Shown one piece after another: positions 59,402 through 64,000 of a stretch of 64,000 bases of DNA (its first letter is position 1; every line of letters starts with the position of its first letter). The translations under genes were made by a program, and so were the position numbers. The DNA comes from Christensenellaceae bacterium Phil1 (GTDB lineage Bacteria; Bacillota; Clostridia; Christensenellales; CAG-138): NCBI GenBank assembly GCA_001940855.1, contig MSGS01000009.1, forward strand, positions 1-64,000. The letters run 5' to 3'. Below the pieces are notes generated by a model that saw nothing but the letters and a program-made list of their open reading frames with translations, was not told the DNA's origin and did no database searches.

Positions 59402-60109
59402 TCATGGATTCTTCTTCAACATACGAGCACGCTTCTTCAATAGGCGTACCAGTCTCCAGCGATCAATACGCTTGGGCATCTTTTGATAAATCTCTCGATA
59501 ATCTGCTTCTTCCGGAATCCAACGTCCGTTTTGAGTAATGCTATGCCCATCAAGCAGATGAAGGAAGAAAGAGGCCTCGATAATCACGGAAATAGAATTG
59601 CTTACACCGGAGCCAATATGATTGTGTTGGTACAGATTACGAGGCCCCTGAAAGAATCCCATAAGCATATGCCTGATGCCGTCCTGCTCATTGCGCTCAG
59701 ATTCGTTTTTCAGATCATTGATTGCAATAAGGGGAGCCCTCTTTATTTCACCGGTTTGCTTGTCTATTTCAAAAGAAAGCGCTCTTGTTGCCAAATCGAA
59801 TCCATGCGAATCCAAGCCTGACTTCTTTTTGAGATAACTCTCCACAGCCACAAAAGCTTCACGTGCTGCTGATTCAAACTCCGATTTATATATGAGTTGT
59901 ACCGCATCCGATAACGCTGCGTGGATATTGTATACCTCAAAAAATCCTTTGAGCTTCTTTAGCGAATATGGCATTAAACTGCCGCAACAAGGACAGAATG
60001 TGAAATCATAAAAGTCAAACCCATATGTTCCGTCGTTATATTCCCTAAGTTGCTTTCTTCTGGGCGGAAGAGAACACCCATTAGGACAAGCGTATTCTTT
60101 TCTCCTCAT
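59402..60109 (-). CDS. Zinc-ribbon plus Ymh (TIGR02391-like) protein with HEPN-type motif
   Basis: A 235-residue protein. The N-terminal 50 residues form a possible zinc ribbon (CPNGCSLPP ... FCPCCGSL). The rest resembles the Ymh/TIGR02391 group often seen in defence loci: AAREAFVAVESYLKKKSG (helix) and MLMGFFQGPRNLYQH, in which RNLYQH satisfies the RxxxxH pattern of HEPN RNases. A ribonuclease-type toxin or effector role is thus plausible by family analogy. RBS GAGGTGA precedes the ATG. It lies 54 bases after the membrane protein gene and before the hsdS-tail copy. Confidence 0.7.
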   Translation of the reverse strand: MRRKEYACPNGCSLPPRRKQLREYNDGTYGFDFYDFTFCPCCGSLMPYSLKKLKGFFEVYNIHAALSDAVQLIYKSEFESAAREAFVAVESYLKKKSGLDSHGFDLATRALSFEIDKQTGEIKRAPLIAINDLKNESERNEQDGIRHMLMGFFQGPRNLYQHNHIGSGVSNSISVIIEASFFLHLLDGHSITQNGRWIPEEADYREIYQKMPKRIDRWRLVRLLKKRARMLKKNP

Positions 60110-60163
60110 TGCGGCTCACCTCATTTTATTCAGCATCACAGGGATTCTCTTTTGGGCGATGCC

Positions 60164-61009
60164 TTAAGTACAGTTGTCTTTTAGTACAGCCGATAACCAC
60201 GGACTCTCGTCTGTATACCCTTGCAGTACATCGATGACGTGCTTATCGGTTGTCATCGCAAATACAAATGGCGCAATATGATGCGATGACAATACGGCTT
60301 TAAACTCATCACCTTCACGAATTTCTTTGGGCGGAATAGTGTTTTCGTTTAAGTTGTGTGTTTTCTGTGGTGGTGGATTCTTATATACCAACCATGCAAT
60401 TTCGTAAGAAATTGTACTTTCACACCATTGCCCCATTAAGTTTTTAAAAAACACACGAATAATAAGTTTAGCACCGGTATAATGATGATAGCTAGGATTT
60501 GTTCTGATGCGTTCCCAGTTTTTTTCTGAGGCTTTTCTTAGTTCGCAAATCAACGCCTTGACTTCGGAGGTTTCAAAATGGATATTAATATCCGTCTCCT
60601 CTTCTGCTGATAATGCTTGTGTAAAACCTGGGAGTAAAGATGCTGGAAGCAACTTTTTATTCCCGGCAGAATCCTCCGAAAACTGCAATTCAATATCGGC
60701 TAACGTATAAACATTAATTGCGGGCGAATCACCAACATTTCTAAGCTTGATTGTAAATCCCAGCTGCATACGGGTATAGTCCGTGGTATCCCAAGCAGAT
60801 CCACATGAATCAGTTACATATGGAACAATACACGGTTGCTTATCTATTTTCATTTGTTTCGCAACGAGCTCTGCTGATTCCTTAGCGTAATTTGCTTGAC
60901 GCTTGGTGTGTCCAACATAAATGATCGTGACAACAACCATAATCAGCGAAGAAAGCAGAGATAGTACTCCTGCATAGTCACTGTTGATGATTTTTATAAA
61001 TTCCAGCAT
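60164..61009 (-). CDS. Membrane-anchored accessory protein behind hsdS
   Basis: A 281-residue protein of no family known to me. One N-terminal membrane segment (GVLSLLSSLIMVVVTIIYV, about 14-32) is followed by a short basic stretch and a helix (YAKESAELVAKQMKIDKQP). A larger region then follows that looks beta-rich (MQLGFTIKLRNVGDSPAINV), similar in feel to the soluble domains of single-pass bacterial membrane proteins. The ATG at 61,009 sits 6 nt after GAGGTG; the ORF-track GTG at 61,018 overlaps that RBS. It starts 10 bases after the hsdS stop and is clearly co-transcribed with it. Confidence 0.72.
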   Translation of the reverse strand: MLEFIKIINSDYAGVLSLLSSLIMVVVTIIYVGHTKRQANYAKESAELVAKQMKIDKQPCIVPYVTDSCGSAWDTTDYTRMQLGFTIKLRNVGDSPAINVYTLADIELQFSEDSAGNKKLLPASLLPGFTQALSAEEETDINIHFETSEVKALICELRKASEKNWERIRTNPSYHHYTGAKLIIRVFFKNLMGQWCESTISYEIAWLVYKNPPPQKTHNLNENTIPPKEIREGDEFKAVLSSHHIAPFVFAMTTDKHVIDVLQGYTDESPWLSAVLKDNCT

Positions 61010-61046
61010 CTTTTTCACCTCATTTCAGCCGTTCACACAACGGCAG
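61010..61046 (-). repeat. hsdS 3' end, original copy of the tail repeat
   Basis: The end of hsdS (LPLCERLK-stop) with the TGAGGTGAAAAAGATG that starts the accessory gene. It matches the copy at 59,346-59,382 and forms a direct repeat flanking the two-gene block. Confidence 0.85.
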
Positions 61047-62477
61047 GATTCCTTCCAGTTTGGCGACGATACGATTTTGCTCGGCCAGAGGAGGGAGCGG
61101 AATCAAAACATTACCCAATTCTTTTGCGGGTAATTGTCTCACAGCTGTTCCGGTTACCTTAGAATCAATATACCTAAGGTAAAATGGGGAAGCCAGAAAA
61201 CTTGCCATATAGTGACAAAGCGCTGTATTTATGCATCGAATAATAACCATTTGAGCACAAATAAATCCTGTATGGTGCTGTTCGTCCGCAACAAACAATG
61301 CACACTTACCGACCGAACCACGCAGTAAACAGATAAAGTCTTTGTCTTGTAATTTGCCATTTCCAAGTTCAGCAAACTTCTCCATAGATATGTAGCGTAC
61401 ATTATCGAATGACATTACTGCATCACACATATCTTTTGCTCCGAAAAACGGTACGCCAAAATCAACATAATCCTTCTCAACTGGATATTTGCCACTGCGG
61501 TCTCCGTTTTCTAATATTGCAATCTGAGATAGTCTAACCCATTTCCAACTCTCAGGAATGTCAAACGGAATCTCATCCTCTGCAATTTCAGCCAACGGTT
61601 TTTCCTTTTTGATTGTGCCTTCTTTGATCAGTCGCTTTTTTTCTTCCTGAATCTGCCGATATAGTTCTTCACCGGTTCCTTCTTCCGATCTTTGATCCAC
61701 AAGCTTACCTTGGATGGCATATTGCAGAATGGACTTCTTCATATCCTCCGGGAACTTGGCGTTAAACTGCTCCAGCTTCTCATAGGAAGCAGCATAGCGG
61801 TCAACCAAAGGGAGGAGTTCTTCAATCTTGGCAACGATGCGCTGTAGCTCGTTTAACGGTGCCAATGGAATCATCAAGTTGGCGATGCTTTTACTATTCA
61901 AGGTTTTTCCCTTAATAGCATTTTTACTATCTCCCCATTGGGTGACAATCGGGAGAATGTAGAACAAATAGTCTCTAAAATAATTCTCAGTATCTACATA
62001 TGGATAAATCGAGATTATCGCCTCGTTATGAACAGCATCAATATCCAATATGGAAGTTCTTCCAACTGTGAGTTTAAAGCTCATAAGCAAGGTTCCTTTA
62101 GTTGAGATACCTCCAAATTTTTCTTCCAGTGCTTTTTGAGATACCATTTCTTTTGTGTAACTGATATGGCCATAATCTTTCATATCAGAGATTGAAACCC
62201 AGTGAATATCATTCTGCCACCAAACGGGTTCAGCTCTTGGTGGAGTTTTGCCCATTGAGCAATCCACCAATTCTCCAAATTTACACCATTTCCAAGAAGA
62301 TGGAATATCGAAAGGAATTTCTTCCTCCACTATAGGTGTCACGTTTTTGTTCGGTTTCGAGACTTGTTGCATTTTGCAAAAAAGATCCTCGCCTGTACCA
62401 TCCTCTGGCTTTTGTTCTACGAGCTTGCCTTGCATAGCGTACTTCAGAATACTTGCCTTTAACTGTTGGGGGGTCAT
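61020..62477 (-). CDS. hsdS: Type I restriction-modification specificity subunit HsdS
   Basis: A 485-residue specificity subunit with two target-recognition domains. The first follows LKASILKYAMQGKLVEQKPE, the second KKSILQYAIQGKLVDQRSEE; these are the repeated conserved spacers. Each TRD ends in a similar coiled helix (LNELQRIVAKIEELLPLVDR and LAEQNRIVAKLEGILPLCER). It defines the split DNA target for the methylase and nuclease. The ATG overlaps the hsdM stop as ATGA. Its last codons and the following RBS are duplicated at 59,346-59,382. Confidence 0.95.
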   Translation of the reverse strand: MTPQQLKASILKYAMQGKLVEQKPEDGTGEDLFCKMQQVSKPNKNVTPIVEEEIPFDIPSSWKWCKFGELVDCSMGKTPPRAEPVWWQNDIHWVSISDMKDYGHISYTKEMVSQKALEEKFGGISTKGTLLMSFKLTVGRTSILDIDAVHNEAIISIYPYVDTENYFRDYLFYILPIVTQWGDSKNAIKGKTLNSKSIANLMIPLAPLNELQRIVAKIEELLPLVDRYAASYEKLEQFNAKFPEDMKKSILQYAIQGKLVDQRSEEGTGEELYRQIQEEKKRLIKEGTIKKEKPLAEIAEDEIPFDIPESWKWVRLSQIAILENGDRSGKYPVEKDYVDFGVPFFGAKDMCDAVMSFDNVRYISMEKFAELGNGKLQDKDFICLLRGSVGKCALFVADEQHHTGFICAQMVIIRCINTALCHYMASFLASPFYLRYIDSKVTGTAVRQLPAKELGNVLIPLPPLAEQNRIVAKLEGILPLCERLK

Positions 62478-63994
62478 TCTGTTACACCTCCCGGCAGCAA
62501 TGCTTCCAGCTCTGCAAGCACCTTGTCGATTTCGGCATTGAGGGCGGTTCGTCTCTCCTGATACTCTCTGATCGTATCAAGTGGATCGAGAACTTCTTCT
62601 TCCTCATGAGGATAACCGCAGAAATCGATGTTGCATCCCTGTTCATTCAGCAGATAATCAGCGGTATATTTCTGCGCCTTAAAATATTCGCCGTCGGAAA
62701 TTACCTCTCTGTTGTTCCACCAAGCAATACAATCATCAAAGTGCTTTAACTCCATCGGCTTGGTTTTGGAAAAGTGCTTTCTGTCAGACGGAATATCCAC
62801 TCTATAGAACCATGTTTCTGTTGTCTGCTTTGTGTTATCGAAGAACAACAGATTGGTGGTAATGGAAGTATAGGGACTGAACACGGAGCCGGGCAGTCTG
62901 ACAAGGGTGTGCAGGTTAAACTCGCCAATGAGCTTTTTCTTGATATTCACTTTCGCATTGTCCAGACCGAACAAGAAACCATCAGGCACGACAACAGCAG
63001 CTCTGCCGTTTTTCTTCAAACGGTACAGGATCACCGACATGAACAGATCGGCGGTCTCAGAGCTTGCCAGATCATCGGGGAAGAATCCCTGAATGGACTT
63101 GTCCTCATGTCCGCCATAAGGAGGGTTCATCAGAATCACATCGAACTTATCATCATCCGTATAGTCCAAAAGATTATGCTTCAGCGAGTTCGTGTGATAG
63201 ATGTTTGGAACCTCAATGTCATGTAGCAGCATATTGGTTACGCAGAGCAGATACGGGAACGGCTTTTTCTCGACTCCGTAAATGCTGTCATCAAGCTGCT
63301 TTTGAGCAGAAGTATCGGTTACCTGCTTGGATAACTGTCCAAGCCAGGAAGTAATAAAGCCACCCGTACCGCAAGCGAAGTCAGCCATCTTTTCTCCCAG
63401 TTTCGGCTTGATCATCAGCGCCATGAACTCGGTAACTGCTCTCGGCGTGTAAAACTCACCGGAGGAACCGGCAGACTGCAATTCTCTCAGAATTTCTTCA
63501 TAGACAAAACCGAAAGCATGACTTTCCTTGACATCATCAAATTCGATTTCATCAATGACATCAATGACCTGACGGAGATAAACGCCGTCCTTCATGTAGT
63601 TATTAGCATCCTCAAAGGTCGATTTCACGATTGCTTTCTTTATCGGAGTGTCAGGTGTAACCTTGATACCCTCATAGACAATCGTGTCGCCTTCTTTTAC
63701 ATCATTGCCTTTCAGCACCGGGAACAAGGTGTTGTTGACGAAATTCAGCAGCTTATCTCCGGTCATAGCGTGACCGTTGCTGTCTGCCTTTGCCCAATTT
63801 CTCCATCTGAGGTCTTCGGGAATTATGGATTCGTAGTTGTCCTCATTCAGTTCCCAATCGTCTTCTTTGGCATCATAGACTTTCAGGAAGAGCATCCATA
63901 CTATCTGCTCAATTCGCTGAGCATCGCCGTTGATACCTGCGTCCATGCGCATAATATCACGGATTCTTTTTATAAAACCTGACTGCATCGCCAT
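62474..63994 (-). CDS. hsdM: Type I restriction-modification methyltransferase HsdM
   Basis: A 506-residue N6-adenine methylase. The N-terminal helical domain (about 1-150, IVWMLFLKVYDAKEDDW) is followed by the SAM-binding motif DFACGTGGF (about 209-217) and the catalytic NPPYGG (about 290-295). Together with HsdS it methylates the host target. The whole gene is inside the window, starting six bases from its end; the hsdR gene must lie outside if present. It overlaps hsdS by 4 bases. Base composition and codon choice differ from the host core. Confidence 0.96.
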   Translation of the reverse strand: MAMQSGFIKRIRDIMRMDAGINGDAQRIEQIVWMLFLKVYDAKEDDWELNEDNYESIIPEDLRWRNWAKADSNGHAMTGDKLLNFVNNTLFPVLKGNDVKEGDTIVYEGIKVTPDTPIKKAIVKSTFEDANNYMKDGVYLRQVIDVIDEIEFDDVKESHAFGFVYEEILRELQSAGSSGEFYTPRAVTEFMALMIKPKLGEKMADFACGTGGFITSWLGQLSKQVTDTSAQKQLDDSIYGVEKKPFPYLLCVTNMLLHDIEVPNIYHTNSLKHNLLDYTDDDKFDVILMNPPYGGHEDKSIQGFFPDDLASSETADLFMSVILYRLKKNGRAAVVVPDGFLFGLDNAKVNIKKKLIGEFNLHTLVRLPGSVFSPYTSITTNLLFFDNTKQTTETWFYRVDIPSDRKHFSKTKPMELKHFDDCIAWWNNREVISDGEYFKAQKYTADYLLNEQGCNIDFCGYPHEEEEVLDPLDTIREYQERRTALNAEIDKVLAELEALLPGGVTE

Positions 63995-64000
63995 AATTAA

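Noticed and set aside
60085-60125. A third copy of the hsdS tail before the Ymh gene
   Set aside because: GCTGAATAAAATGAGGTGA shares only the RBS region and a few bases with the hsdS tail; this may be RBS similarity alone.
1-64000. CRISPR arrays
   Set aside because: No set of regularly spaced 24-40 base repeats with unique spacers was seen; the only regular array is the short 14-bp repeat at 20,694.

Overview
The window reads as a chromosomal segment of an obligately anaerobic, fermentative member of the Firmicutes (class Clostridia). The evidence is an electron-bifurcating [FeFe]-hydrogenase operon with a sensory hydrogenase, NfnAB transhydrogenase, Rex, LonA plus LonB, the tig-clpP-clpX block, AGGAGG-type ribosome binding sites, and mobile DNA of Clostridial type (TnpW/TnpX-like, DUF6076, DUF6061). 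Host-like genes use ATA heavily for isoleucine. The mobile genes at the left edge prefer ATC/ATT, and the right edge is clearly more AT-rich, so both edges look acquired. No species can be named from this.

Layout. (1) 1-4,333: right end of an integrated element, with a RhuM-like start, a DUF6076 protein, a broken sigma-like gene, TnpW, a large serine recombinase and a short recombinase-like protein lacking the usual serine. It stops against the terminator of tRNA-Val(CAC). (2) 4,386-9,423: tRNA-Val, a PadR/DUF4097 pair, recO, a MATE transporter and rex. (3) 9,438-18,759: a LysR regulator, then an operon of a degenerate phosphotransferase, a small [2Fe-2S] protein, a sensory (PAS) [FeFe] hydrogenase, a SpoIIE-type phosphatase, HydC, HydB, HydA and a second small [2Fe-2S] protein. 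(4) 18,876-24,480: an Eis-like acetyltransferase, an Fe-alcohol dehydrogenase preceded by four 14-bp-phased repeats, and nfnAB. (5) 24,627-37,154: protein quality control and housekeeping (lonA, ysxC, a zinc-ribbon protein, a phosphoesterase, a uracil permease behind a probable leader-peptide attenuator, an M50-like protease, clpX-clpP-tig, an SGNH hydrolase, lonB). (6) 37,209-53,574: small enzymes, a membrane-anchored MerR protein, a Y-family polymerase with a YolD-like partner, a TldD/TldE pair, an Fe-S aldo/keto reductase, a WG-repeat protein, tdh-kbl threonine breakdown, psuG/psuK pseudouridine breakdown, and acetyltransferase and phosphatase genes. (7) 53,694-64,000: defence and mobile DNA, with a DUF262-HNH gene carrying an early stop codon, a MATE transporter, a DUF6061 protein, and a type I restriction-modification operon (hsdM-hsdS) followed by three accessory genes.

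How they work together: HydABC, NfnAB, Rex and the Fe-alcohol dehydrogenase form a redox-balancing module linking NADH, NADPH, ferredoxin, H2 and alcohol. The sensory hydrogenase and phosphatase look like a built-in signalling branch. tdh-kbl and psuG-psuK feed amino-acid and nucleoside breakdown products into central metabolism.

The strongest candidate for something undescribed is the accessory set behind hsdS: a membrane-anchored protein, a zinc-ribbon/Ymh protein with an HEPN-type RxxxxH motif, and a 656-residue coiled-coil membrane protein. The first two are bracketed by near-identical copies of the hsdS 3' end, which suggests they were inserted as a cassette. Other points of note are the uraA attenuator, the 14-bp repeats before adh, and the pseudokinase that opens the hydrogenase operon.
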